NCBI RefSeq assembly: GCF_000308655.1
Contig: NZ_BAGC01000111.1
Coordinates: 62,001-126,000 of the forward strand
From: Nocardia niigatensis NBRC 100131
GTDB taxonomy: Bacteria; Actinomycetota; Actinomycetes; Mycobacteriales; Mycobacteriaceae
Reading direction: 5' to 3'
DNA: 64,000 nt
Under the pieces are notes generated by a model, which worked only from the letters and a program-made list of their open reading frames with translations, had not been told where the DNA came from and searched no databases. Position 1 is the stretch's first letter. Each line of letters opens with the position of its first letter. A program made the position numbers and the translations under genes. Below are positions 7,474 through 15,338 of the stretch, piece after piece.

Positions 7474-9705
7474 TCACCGTCGTCGCGCGCGAACCTGAAC
7501 CCAGATCTGGTCGTCGGTGTCGAGCACCGTGAGATCGCTGATCTTGCCGAGAGCGTCGAGCTGTCGGCGTGCTTTGGCGGGCTGGTCGCCGACGATGCTC
7601 ACTATGACATCGAATTCGTTCGCCGAGACCACCAGTCGGGCAGTGGACGTGCTGGTGGACAAGACAATTCGGGGGCAGGCCACGAGATGGTGATCGGCGG
7701 CGACGTCAGGGAGCCCGGGGGCGACAGCGATATCGACGGTGACGCCCCGGTACTCGGCGGACTCGATATCGGTGTGAAGTTCGCGCAGCACAGGATGGTC
7801 GAGGACATCGGCCAGGACGAACAGCCGACGCAACCGGGATGCTTCCACGAGGCACGTAGCCTGCACGGCAGGGTCTTTCGGTGAGACTCTCCGGGCGGCG
7901 AAGCTTTGCAAGAGCGGTGTCACCCGCGCCATGATCTCTTCGTTGCGCCGCTGAAATCGGCGGGTCAATGCTAGATGGACGGCTTGTCGACGTGTGAGTT
8001 CGGCGTGTTCGTCTGCGAGGGCCTGGGCAGCCGTCGTTGCCCGCCGGATCGAGGTGAGGAATGTGATCGCGAGTGCCTGCATCACCGCGACGCTCGCCAC
8101 GAGATAGGTGAGTCTGATCAGGTTTTCGCCGGTGGGGCTGTGCAGCAGCAGTGTGGTCCCCGAGATGAGCCAGGATAGGCCCAGTGTGCCGTAGAGGACC
8201 GCCGGGCGAGCACGGACCATCAGCGCGACGACCGTCCACCCGATATCGGCCAGTGCCCAGTTCACGCCACCGAATACATCGCCGGCGGGAAGAATCAGTA
8301 TCTGGATCGGCGCGATGGCAATCACCACCGCGACAGCGAATCCTGACCACGGGATTCTCCATCGGATATTCAGTCCGGCGACGCACCCGCAGACCAGATG
8401 CCCGATGACCAACGCCAGTTGTGTGGGGAGGTGCGGCGGATGGGCAAACGGCATTCGCGCGATCGCGGTGATTGTGAGGGTGATCGAGATGGCGACCAGA
8501 CCATACCCGTAGCTGGTGCGAAGTCGGACGATCTTTTGGGCTGTGCGCGATGGATCCGTTGCTGGGATCTGGCATGGTGCTGCCGCCGGCCAGGTCAGTG
8601 TGACGGTGGTACCAGCGGCCGAGGAGGCGAGGGTTGCATCGCCGCCGATGTCGCGTATGCGCGCGATGATCGACTGCCGTACGCCGTGACGTCCGCGGGC
8701 GCCGTCGGAGGATGCTGTGAGCCCAGTCCCGTTGTCGGTGATGGCGAGTCGCCCCGATTCGACGGTGACGATGACCGCGGTCGCATTGGCGTGGCGTTCC
8801 ACATTGGTCAGCGCTTCTCGTGTCGCCGCAGTCAGCGCGTGGGCCGTGCGGTGGTCGACGAGTACCAGCGCACCGAGAAGGGATACGGGTAGGGCTGGTT
8901 CGGCGCAGATCGGTGCCAGCGCATCGGTGAGGTCGACGTCGGTGTGATCGTGGGGCACGGGACTGCGGGCCAGAGCGGCCAGGTCGCGCTCGGCTTGGCG
9001 AGCCAGCCGGTCGGTGTCGGACGCCGCATCGTGACCGACCATCAGCAGGGTCGCGGTGGCAGTGTCGTGCAGGAGCCGGCGTTGCTCGCAGTCATAGCTG
9101 TAGAGCTCGTCGGCCACCGCCGCCGCGAGTTGTGCGTCGTGCAGGCGGTCTTCCTCGTCGTCGACGGTATGGGCGACCCGAATCATCAAGCGGCGCAAGA
9201 TAACCGCTAACACCCATTGAACGGCGAGAAAATAGATCGAGAGCACCGAGAACGGATGGGCCAGGCCATCGAGGGTGTAGCCGAGCAGGCAAGCGAGACC
9301 GGTGGCGATGAGCGTGGCCGAACCGGCGGCGCCGATGATGCCGATCCCCGTTGACACCGCGGATTGTCCGGCGACGATCTGCGCGGCATTCGGGGTGTTC
9401 GGGTCCGACAGTTCGGAACTGGCGACGACGAACGGGGTGCACACCAGGTAGGCGAGGACCGCGATGATGTCAGCGAGAACCCAGGCCGATCCGCGGCGCC
9501 GGGTCCAGAGCCGAAACGCTGACCAACTCCCGAAACCGGTGTTGAGCAGCAATCCCACCGGAGTGTGCTCCGGCTGCAGCGGGTAGATGACCGCAGCCAA
9601 GAGAAACGGTAGATGGCGCAGCAGCAGCGCCGACAGCGCGATCTCATCGGTGAGCCTGGTCGTCATCAGCTGCGGTTCGACCGCGTCACCCGCGGAACCG
9701 GTCAT
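7474..9705 (-). CDS. NarL-family sensor histidine kinase with duplicated membrane-kinase architecture
   Basis: A 743-residue kinase that should phosphorylate the LuxR-type regulator encoded just upstream. The first half has four or five membrane helices, an H-box (RRLLHDTATA, His near 213), an N-box (EALTNVERHAN, near 296) and a G-box (ITDNGTGL, then GRHGVRQSI). The second half starts a new membrane region of about five helices near residue 400 (YGYGLVAISITLTITAI) and ends in a kinase-like segment with no clear H or N box, so it is probably a degenerate second module. Most NarL-type kinases are 350-450 residues, so this one is nearly double. The ATG overlaps the TGA of the regulator gene (ATGA). 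The signal is unknown. Confidence 0.85.
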   Translation of the reverse strand: MTGSAGDAVEPQLMTTRLTDEIALSALLLRHLPFLLAAVIYPLQPEHTPVGLLLNTGFGSWSAFRLWTRRRGSAWVLADIIAVLAYLVCTPFVVASSELSDPNTPNAAQIVAGQSAVSTGIGIIGAAGSATLIATGLACLLGYTLDGLAHPFSVLSIYFLAVQWVLAVILRRLMIRVAHTVDDEEDRLHDAQLAAAVADELYSYDCEQRRLLHDTATATLLMVGHDAASDTDRLARQAERDLAALARSPVPHDHTDVDLTDALAPICAEPALPVSLLGALVLVDHRTAHALTAATREALTNVERHANATAVIVTVESGRLAITDNGTGLTASSDGARGRHGVRQSIIARIRDIGGDATLASSAAGTTVTLTWPAAAPCQIPATDPSRTAQKIVRLRTSYGYGLVAISITLTITAIARMPFAHPPHLPTQLALVIGHLVCGCVAGLNIRWRIPWSGFAVAVVIAIAPIQILILPAGDVFGGVNWALADIGWTVVALMVRARPAVLYGTLGLSWLISGTTLLLHSPTGENLIRLTYLVASVAVMQALAITFLTSIRRATTAAQALADEHAELTRRQAVHLALTRRFQRRNEEIMARVTPLLQSFAARRVSPKDPAVQATCLVEASRLRRLFVLADVLDHPVLRELHTDIESAEYRGVTVDIAVAPGLPDVAADHHLVACPRIVLSTSTSTARLVVSANEFDVIVSIVGDQPAKARRQLDALGKISDLTVLDTDDQIWVQVRARRR

Positions 9706-10364
9706 GGCAATTCGTCGGGACTCACGATGCCGTCCTGGATGGCTCGTGTCACGAGGGCGGCCTTGGTACCCGCGGGCCGGCCGACCGCCGCGTATTTGGC
9801 GCGAACGCGGGCGATATAGGTTTCGACGGCACTCTCGGAAAGGTATAGCTGTATGGCGACAAGGGATTTCGATCCCGACTGGAACCAGAGCAGAAGAACC
9901 TGCTGCTCGCGTGCGGACAGCCGCGGACGCACCGGCATCGACACCGACGACATCGCGTTGGCCATCGTCAAAGTCATATGCAGTTCCGCGCCGGCCGCAG
10001 CACGGACCGCTTTCAGAAGTGGTTCGCGTCCCTCGGTTTTCGCCACATAGCTCGCAACCCCTGCCTCGAGGCAGTTGCCCACCAGCCGCGCGTCGGTGTG
10101 CTGGCTGTAGATCACGACTCGATGCCCCCGATCACATAGGTCCGTCACCGAACGCAGGTGGGGCGCGCCGGTGCCGAACTGCAGGTCCAGGATGACCACA
10201 TCGACCGAGCCCGCGTCATCGGTGAACTCCGTCGGCGATTGATATTCACCGACGACGCGGATGGGTGGATCGGCCACGGCGCACCAACTGGAGATGCCCT
10301 CGTGGATTACGTCATGGTCGTCAATGAGAGCGACCCGGATGATTGAGTTCAACTCTGCTGGCAC
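9702..10364 (-). CDS. NarL/LuxR-family response regulator
   Basis: A 220-residue regulator. The receiver domain starts IIRVALIDDHDVIHEG (acidic pocket DD) with the phospho-acceptor Asp in VVILDLQF and a conserved-Lys region (SYVAKTEG). The C-terminal LuxR helix-turn-helix begins LSAREQQVLLLW and ends with VETYIARVRAKY. The chosen start is GTG at 10364 because GGAGGAAGG lies directly upstream; a longer frame has no such site. It is coupled to the kinase gene downstream through an ATGA overlap, forming a two-component pair. The targets are unknown. Confidence 0.88.
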   Translation of the reverse strand: MPAELNSIIRVALIDDHDVIHEGISSWCAVADPPIRVVGEYQSPTEFTDDAGSVDVVILDLQFGTGAPHLRSVTDLCDRGHRVVIYSQHTDARLVGNCLEAGVASYVAKTEGREPLLKAVRAAAGAELHMTLTMANAMSSVSMPVRPRLSAREQQVLLLWFQSGSKSLVAIQLYLSESAVETYIARVRAKYAAVGRPAGTKAALVTRAIQDGIVSPDELP

Positions 10365-10511
10365 AGCCTTCCTCCACCGACGGTGCGACAGTATGGCATT
10401 GAACATCGCTGTGCTGGCGTAATGGAACATTCGCCGGGTTCGCCTGGCATCGCGACCGACGATGGCGCCCATTGGTCAGACCCGCGAATCTCGTTTCCCG
10501 AACCGGATTCG

Positions 10512-11744
10512 CTACAGGCCCACATCCACCTGCAGGCCCAGCTGTTCCATGACGCGGTTCGCCGCATCCCGGACCGGACCACGCTGGGTCGCGACCTTGC
10601 CGTCCGCCGAGATGATGGTGTTGAGCCAGATCGACGCGCCCCGACGCCAATCGATCTCCGTGGCGAGGCGCTTGTACTGTTCCAGTCGCCAGTCGAGATC
10701 CGGGCTCTTGCGGATCTCGTAGGCGACCCGGCCGATGACGACGAGTCCGGTCGCGGTCAGGTTGATGTACTTCTGCCGGAAGTCGGCGACCTGGTTCGCG
10801 GGTCCACCGGTGGTGGGCAGCTCACAGATCTCACGCCAAGGATCCATGTGCTCGGAGAGAATATCAATGAGAGTTACTGCGTCCGTGACGAATTCGTTGC
10901 GTGCCGTCTTGTCATTGATCAGCTGTGCGCTCTGCTTGGCGACCGACTCCTCACTGAGGGCGTAGTCGTTGAACAGCAGCTCCTTGACGAACTGGCGAAC
11001 CTGGTTGAGCAGGAATACCGCCTGCGACGCCTTGGGCAGTTTGCTGGAAGTGGCATCGACCCGGCCCCGGAACAGGCGCGTCTGGTCGACGAGATCGGCG
11101 AGGACGCCGTTGATGGGTTCGCGGGTGTTGTAGACCGCGAGCAGGCTCGCCGGAATCTGTTTGGTCTGTGCGGCATCCGCGAAATCCTGATGGATGCGCT
11201 TGAGGTCGTCTTCGACAACGATGAGCACAGCGAGACTGTCGTCCTCGAAACCGATTTCCAGGTCGAGCAGACCGGGGATAGCGCTGCGGCCGGTGCCGTG
11301 CCCCTTGATCGCGGTGATCCGGTGCTGGCCGTCGGTGACATAGAACCGCACGCTGTCGCCGACCACCATGAAACCGAGGCGATTCTTGAAGTTGCCCCGG
11401 GGTACGTGCAGTGCCGGCAGCTGGCGGGCGTTCAAGGTGACCGGCGGAAGGATGTAGTTGCCTCGGTTCTCGCGGACGTAGTGGTTGATGCTCTTGACGT
11501 GGTCGGTCATCAGCGGGCGGTTCGTCGTATTCGCGGGATCACCACCCTTGTCGGCGGATTCGGCGACCACCTGACGGGTGAGGAACGAATACGGGAAGGA
11601 GGTCGAGATCATCGTCCGAACGCCCTGCTGGAAGACGGTGCACGGGAAGACGCGAGCGCCGGCCGCGGCGGCATCGGCGGATGCGGCCGCCAGTGCGTGA
11701 TCGAGGCCATCGTGCTCCATCAATCCCATAGGGTTGCCGGTCAT
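10512..11744 (-). CDS. DGQHR-domain protein, DndB-like
   Basis: A 410-residue protein with the hallmark DGQHRITAI near residue 137, preceded by NRPLMTDHVKSI and NYILPPVTL, all as in the DndB/DGQHR family. In Dnd systems DndB is the transcriptional repressor of the DNA phosphorothioation genes. No dndA, dndC, dndD or dndE is visible here, so this is an orphan homologue and its role is open. The fold is related to ParB/sulfiredoxin nucleotide-binding proteins. The start is supported by AAGGACT 7 nt upstream of the ATG. The 183-residue gene upstream lies 58 nt away on the same strand and is probably co-transcribed. Confidence 0.8.
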   Translation of the reverse strand: MTGNPMGLMEHDGLDHALAAASADAAAAGARVFPCTVFQQGVRTMISTSFPYSFLTRQVVAESADKGGDPANTTNRPLMTDHVKSINHYVRENRGNYILPPVTLNARQLPALHVPRGNFKNRLGFMVVGDSVRFYVTDGQHRITAIKGHGTGRSAIPGLLDLEIGFEDDSLAVLIVVEDDLKRIHQDFADAAQTKQIPASLLAVYNTREPINGVLADLVDQTRLFRGRVDATSSKLPKASQAVFLLNQVRQFVKELLFNDYALSEESVAKQSAQLINDKTARNEFVTDAVTLIDILSEHMDPWREICELPTTGGPANQVADFRQKYINLTATGLVVIGRVAYEIRKSPDLDWRLEQYKRLATEIDWRRGASIWLNTIISADGKVATQRGPVRDAANRVMEQLGLQVDVGL

Positions 11745-11802
11745 CGAGAGTCCTTTCGTTCGGGAGTAATTGGGTGCACCGGTTCGGGCCGGCGTGGGTT
11801 GT

Positions 11803-12354
11803 TCAATCGGGGTCCGGTTCCAGCCGTTCGCTCGGCAGCACGCCGACGATCAGGTCTCCGGTTGAATTGCGGTAGCGGACTATTGCGAACCATCGACGGT
11901 CCGGCGTCTCGCGCCAGCGCACGATGCTCCCGTACCGCGTGCCCTCGTGGGTAGCGATCGTGCAGTCCCGTAGCAAGGATTCGTCGGTCCGACTGCGATC
12001 GCACACGGGGCAGGCGAGCGGTGTTGCGCGAGAACATACTTTCTTGTACCGGCGAAGTTCGATGGCTGGGCTGCCGCCGCAACGGTGAGCCAGGGCGCGG
12101 TCGACTGCGAGAACATCGCAGTCCCGAGCGGAATGGTGTACAGCGACGGCGGGAAAGCCCGGGTCTACCAGTACCCACACCACCTCGTCGGGAGAGATCG
12201 GATTGGCATGGGTGGGCCGGTAGTTTCCGAGGTCGCGTCTCGAATAGCCCCACCGTCCCGACACATACGGGCCCCAATCCTCGGGAGGTCTCCAACCCGG
12301 ACCTGATACGTCCGCCCAATGATCCATCGGATGCGCCTCACGGTGAAATGTCAA
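11803..12354 (-). CDS. hypothetical protein upstream of the DGQHR gene
   Basis: A 183-residue protein with ordinary actinobacterial composition. It has a possible zinc pair (CSRATPLACPVCD near residue 115, with one CxxC) and a C-terminal beta-rich segment (GSIVRWRETPDRRWFAIVRYR). The alternative frame over the same bases is very Arg/Pro-rich and looks like a shadow. Its tight position before the DndB-like gene suggests a functional pair. I do not recognise the family. Confidence 0.6.
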   Translation of the reverse strand: MTFHREAHPMDHWADVSGPGWRPPEDWGPYVSGRWGYSRRDLGNYRPTHANPISPDEVVWVLVDPGFPAVAVHHSARDCDVLAVDRALAHRCGGSPAIELRRYKKVCSRATPLACPVCDRSRTDESLLRDCTIATHEGTRYGSIVRWRETPDRRWFAIVRYRNSTGDLIVGVLPSERLEPDPD

Positions 12355-12489
12355 GGTTGTGCAATAGTCACTGGCAGACTGAATGAAACTTCTTGCGTCG
12401 CAGTATGTTCTGAACAGCTCAGCTCTATAGATGGTCGTGAGCCGAGTTCGCCGGTGCCTTGGATGAGTTATTTCGCTGCGGCTTTGCCG

Positions 12490-13239
12490 CTACCGCAGCG
12501 ACACCGTCGCCCCGCCGGAGAACATCGAGTCGTGCAGGACGATGTGGTCCGGGGTGGAGTCGGCGGGAAGGTCGTAGACCACCTGGGCGGTGATGGAATT
12601 GCCCGGGTTGAGGTTGGCGTAGAGGCTGGTGTCGGACTGGAGGTTCATGGCGGCTGCTGCGTCGTTGGAGAACTTGCGGTTCTGGGCGTCGTAGACGTCC
12701 TGGTCGGAGGGGGAGAAGCCGTAGGGGACCTTGCCGATATTGCGGACGGTGAGTGAGATGATGGTGTAGCTGCCCTGGGCGGTTTTGCGAAGGTAAGGGT
12801 TGGTGCCGACTTCCTTTATGCCGGTTTGGATGTCGGTGACGGTGAACTCGAATTTGCCGTCGCGGACTGGGGTGTTGAGGCCGGGCGCGGGGGGCTTTTC
12901 GGTGGTGGGGGCGGGTGCGCCCGCGGCGGGTGCCGGGGCGTTGCCGGCGGGACCGGGGGACCTGGTTGCCGAAGTCGACGGGGGCTGGGCCGTTTTGGTG
13001 TCCTTGCCGCCGAGCACTCCGCCGATGCCGCAGAGGGCGACGATGCCCGCGATGATCAGCAAGATGATCTTGAGAGCATTCGACTTCTTGGGCGGGGTCG
13101 GCGCCATGGGGTACTGCGGTGGGTACTGCCCAGGGAATGGCGCCTGGGGGTAGGGCCGTGCGGCCTGGTAGGGAGGGGGTGTGGCCGGATAGGGTCCTGG
13201 CGTGGGCTCGTTGGGCGATGGCGGGGGCTGGTAAGTCAT
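12490..13239 (-). CDS. DUF4352-type membrane-anchored protein
   Basis: A 249-residue protein. A Pro/Tyr-rich cytoplasmic N-terminus (YQPPPSPNEP... PYPQAPFPGQYPPQYP) leads to one membrane helix (ALKIILLIIAGIVALCGIGG), a Pro/Ala/Ser linker and an extracellular domain typical of DUF4352 (GKFEFTVTDI, ISLTVRNIG, FSPSDQDVYDAQNRKF). An AGGA 7 nt upstream supports the ATG at 13239; an in-frame extension lacks a site. DUF4352 domains have an immunoglobulin-like fold and no known catalytic role. It is one of four consecutive minus-strand genes for exported or membrane-linked proteins. Confidence 0.8.
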   Translation of the reverse strand: MTYQPPPSPNEPTPGPYPATPPPYQAARPYPQAPFPGQYPPQYPMAPTPPKKSNALKIILLIIAGIVALCGIGGVLGGKDTKTAQPPSTSATRSPGPAGNAPAPAAGAPAPTTEKPPAPGLNTPVRDGKFEFTVTDIQTGIKEVGTNPYLRKTAQGSYTIISLTVRNIGKVPYGFSPSDQDVYDAQNRKFSNDAAAAMNLQSDTSLYANLNPGNSITAQVVYDLPADSTPDHIVLHDSMFSGGATVSLR

Positions 13240-13408
13240 TGGCGTTCCTGGCATTTCGGTGGATGGGCGAGGCGGGAAAAGCGGTGGTGACCGCACTTCC
13301 CGCCTCGAATGCGGGTGGGACGGATGCGGGGTGGGACGACGGATTCGCCGCAACCAACGGACATCACGGCTACGTGAGGCGCTTGGTTGTCGGAGAGGCG
13401 GGACGCCG

Positions 13409-13738
13409 CTATTCGAGGGTCCAGACGCAGCCTTCGACGGTGATCACGTCGCCGGCATTCAGGCGCACGTAGGACGCACCGGAGTAGGACTGGACGTCGG
13501 TGGCCTCGGAGTCCTTGGCGCCCTTGTAGGGCAGCCAGGTGATGAAGCAGTAGCCGTAGTCCTGGTCGCGAGGGCCCGGCGTGGAGTATGTGCCGGGCGC
13601 GACATCCTGTCCGACCACCTGCATGCCCTCGTGGAGCCGGGTGGCGGGGTCGGCGTGGGCGGTGCCGATGGTGGCGAGCACGGTGCAGGTCGCGGCGAGG
13701 GTGGCCGTGGACAACGTGGTGATGAGGTTGTGGCGCAT
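13409..13738 (-). CDS. small secreted protein
   Basis: A 109-residue protein with a signal peptide (MRHNLITTLSTATLAATCTV..., cleavage expected after AHA near residue 29). The mature part includes GMQVVGQDVAPGTYSTPG, a pattern found in many actinobacterial secreted proteins, and two Cys that could form a disulfide (YGYCFITW and VEGCVWTLE). The function is unknown. It is close to the next secreted-protein gene on the same strand. Confidence 0.75.
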   Translation of the reverse strand: MRHNLITTLSTATLAATCTVLATIGTAHADPATRLHEGMQVVGQDVAPGTYSTPGPRDQDYGYCFITWLPYKGAKDSEATDVQSYSGASYVRLNAGDVITVEGCVWTLE

Positions 13739-13774
13739 GGCGTTTCAGCTCTTTCGTGTGGTTGCGGGTAAGGG

Positions 13775-14149
13775 TCAGAGCTTGTACTGCGGGCAGTACG
13801 CGCTGATGGCGGCGTCGAGGAAGGTGTAGGGGTACTTCAAGGTGTTGCGGGCCTTCTCGGCGAGCACGATCTGGTTGTGCGCGGAGTTGCCGTAGGCGTC
13901 GAGCCACTGGCACTGAGCCTGGGCGAGGCTGATGGCCCGGTCCTGGACTGTGCAGCTGTTTTCGTTCTCGTGGGAGGCCCGCAGGAAGCGCAGGTCGGCG
14001 GCGCTGCGGGGGCCGCAGCCGGGGCTCGAGGAGCCGTTGGAGGAGCCGCTTGCGGAGCCGGTGTCGGGAGCGGCCAGGGCGGCGGGCGCCGCGGCGGAGA
14101 GGGCGACGGCGGTGGCGCTTGCGGCGAGCAAGGTCGAGAGGGTGCGCAT
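13775..14149 (-). CDS. secreted protein, DUF732-like
   Basis: A 124-residue protein starting MRTLSTLLAAS with a signal peptide (cleavage after ALA near residue 27) and a Ser/Gly-rich linker. Its C-terminal region has paired Cys and helical pattern (ENSCTVQDRAISLAQAQCQW ... AISAYCPQYKL), close to the mycobacterial DUF732 pattern. GAAGGA immediately upstream supports the ATG at 14149; in-frame sequence further 5' is Arg/Pro-rich and not believed. Function unknown. Confidence 0.7.
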   Translation of the reverse strand: MRTLSTLLAASATAVALSAAAPAALAAPDTGSASGSSNGSSSPGCGPRSAADLRFLRASHENENSCTVQDRAISLAQAQCQWLDAYGNSAHNQIVLAEKARNTLKYPYTFLDAAISAYCPQYKL

Positions 14150-14250
14150 GATTCCTTCGTGAAACGGGGTTGATGGGGGATCGCGACGCCCGACGGGCGT
14201 GCGGGGTCGCCGCGGCCGGGAGCGCCGGCCGCGGGACGTGAGATAGCGAT

Positions 14251-15180
14251 TCAGCTGTGGCGGAGTCGCCGCACGAGGCGGCGCAGCATGGCGCGCAGCA
14301 TGTTTCGAGGCTTGGTGGGAGCAGGAGCCGGGTTCCGCTGTGTGGCAGCAGCGTTCGCCTTCGCGGTCGCCTCGGCCTGTTGGCGGGCCACCTCCGCCCG
14401 CTTGATCGGCACCGTGCGTGCGGCCACCTCGGCAGGTGATGGCACGGTGCGCGGAGGCAGAACGACATGCCCTGGCGCTGCGTTCGGTAGCGGCATTGCT
14501 GACTGCAATGAGGGCGGTGCTGCAGGTGAGGGCGACACCTCGGCAGGCACGGCAGGCGCCCGCGCCACAGTCTCGAGCGGCGTACGTGGCGTGAGCTCGG
14601 GCGATGCAGTCATCGCGAACTCGGGCCGTTCCGTTGTCGCGGACTCGAGGGGTCCAGTCGTCGTGGGCTTGGGCGGTGCGGCAGGTCCGGGCACGAGCAG
14701 CTCCGCCAGCCCTGTCTCGATCGGCGCGCAAGCGGTTCGCATGGCTACCTCGGCCGGCGTCGGGACGGCGGCAGTGTCTGCCGCGATGCTGCTCAGATTC
14801 AGTGGCTCCCTGGTGATTTCCGACGCTGGAACGTACTCCGAGAGAGGGAAAACGCGGTAGTGCGAGGCCGAGAACGCGACGGCCACATAGTCGCTGTGCT
14901 CCGCGGTCGCCCAGCTGGTGAGATGCCAGCCGTCGCACGCGGTGCACAGGTACGAATTCTTCTCCCGCCGTGCCGGATTGGTGCGGTCCAAGGTTGCCAG
15001 GACGAGATCGGCCTCGCGCTGGGTGGAGTAGCGGATCTTGCCGCAGTCGGCGCAGCGGGGGATCGCGGTGTAGTCGGGCTGAACGTTGTGAGTGCCGGCA
15101 ACTCGGAGGGATAGCTCGCGGCCGTGGGCCCGGGTCACTCGGCGGTGAGCGCGGTTGCGGAGATGGCGTTGCCGAGTCAT
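14251..15180 (-). CDS. hypothetical protein with N-terminal zinc-binding motif and Ala/Pro-rich tail
   Basis: A 309-residue protein. The first 110 residues contain two zinc-ligand pairs (CADCGK and CTACDGWH) spaced about 37 residues apart, resembling a small nucleic-acid-binding ribbon. The rest is Ala/Pro/Thr-rich and probably disordered, with two similar segments (PTPAEVAMRT and PSPAEVAART), and ends in a very basic tail (RAMLRRLVRRLRHS). It diverges from the methylase operon across a 158-base AT-richer gap, so the two may share a regulatory region. Confidence 0.65.
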   Translation of the reverse strand: MTRQRHLRNRAHRRVTRAHGRELSLRVAGTHNVQPDYTAIPRCADCGKIRYSTQREADLVLATLDRTNPARREKNSYLCTACDGWHLTSWATAEHSDYVAVAFSASHYRVFPLSEYVPASEITREPLNLSSIAADTAAVPTPAEVAMRTACAPIETGLAELLVPGPAAPPKPTTTGPLESATTERPEFAMTASPELTPRTPLETVARAPAVPAEVSPSPAAPPSLQSAMPLPNAAPGHVVLPPRTVPSPAEVAARTVPIKRAEVARQQAEATAKANAAATQRNPAPAPTKPRNMLRAMLRRLVRRLRHS

Positions 15181-15338
15181 GTCTTCCTCCCCGATCGGCG
15201 AGCGGTGGTTTCACCGAGCTTGATGTGGGTGCGATGCAAAACACTAAAAGCGAGTGAAAGCATTGTCAACCAGAATCTTGAGATTGCTTTTTGCTCATCG
15301 GTCGACCAGGGTGGAGGAAGGTACACGAGAGGAGGGGC

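Noticed and set aside
11741..12319. A 192-residue minus-strand frame beside the DGQHR gene
   Set aside because: Arg/Pro-rich and overlaps the better 183-residue protein in another frame.
13775..15244. A 489-residue minus-strand frame covering two genes
   Set aside because: Only its last 124 residues form a signal-peptide protein; the rest is Arg/Pro-rich and antisense or out of frame to the zinc-ribbon gene.
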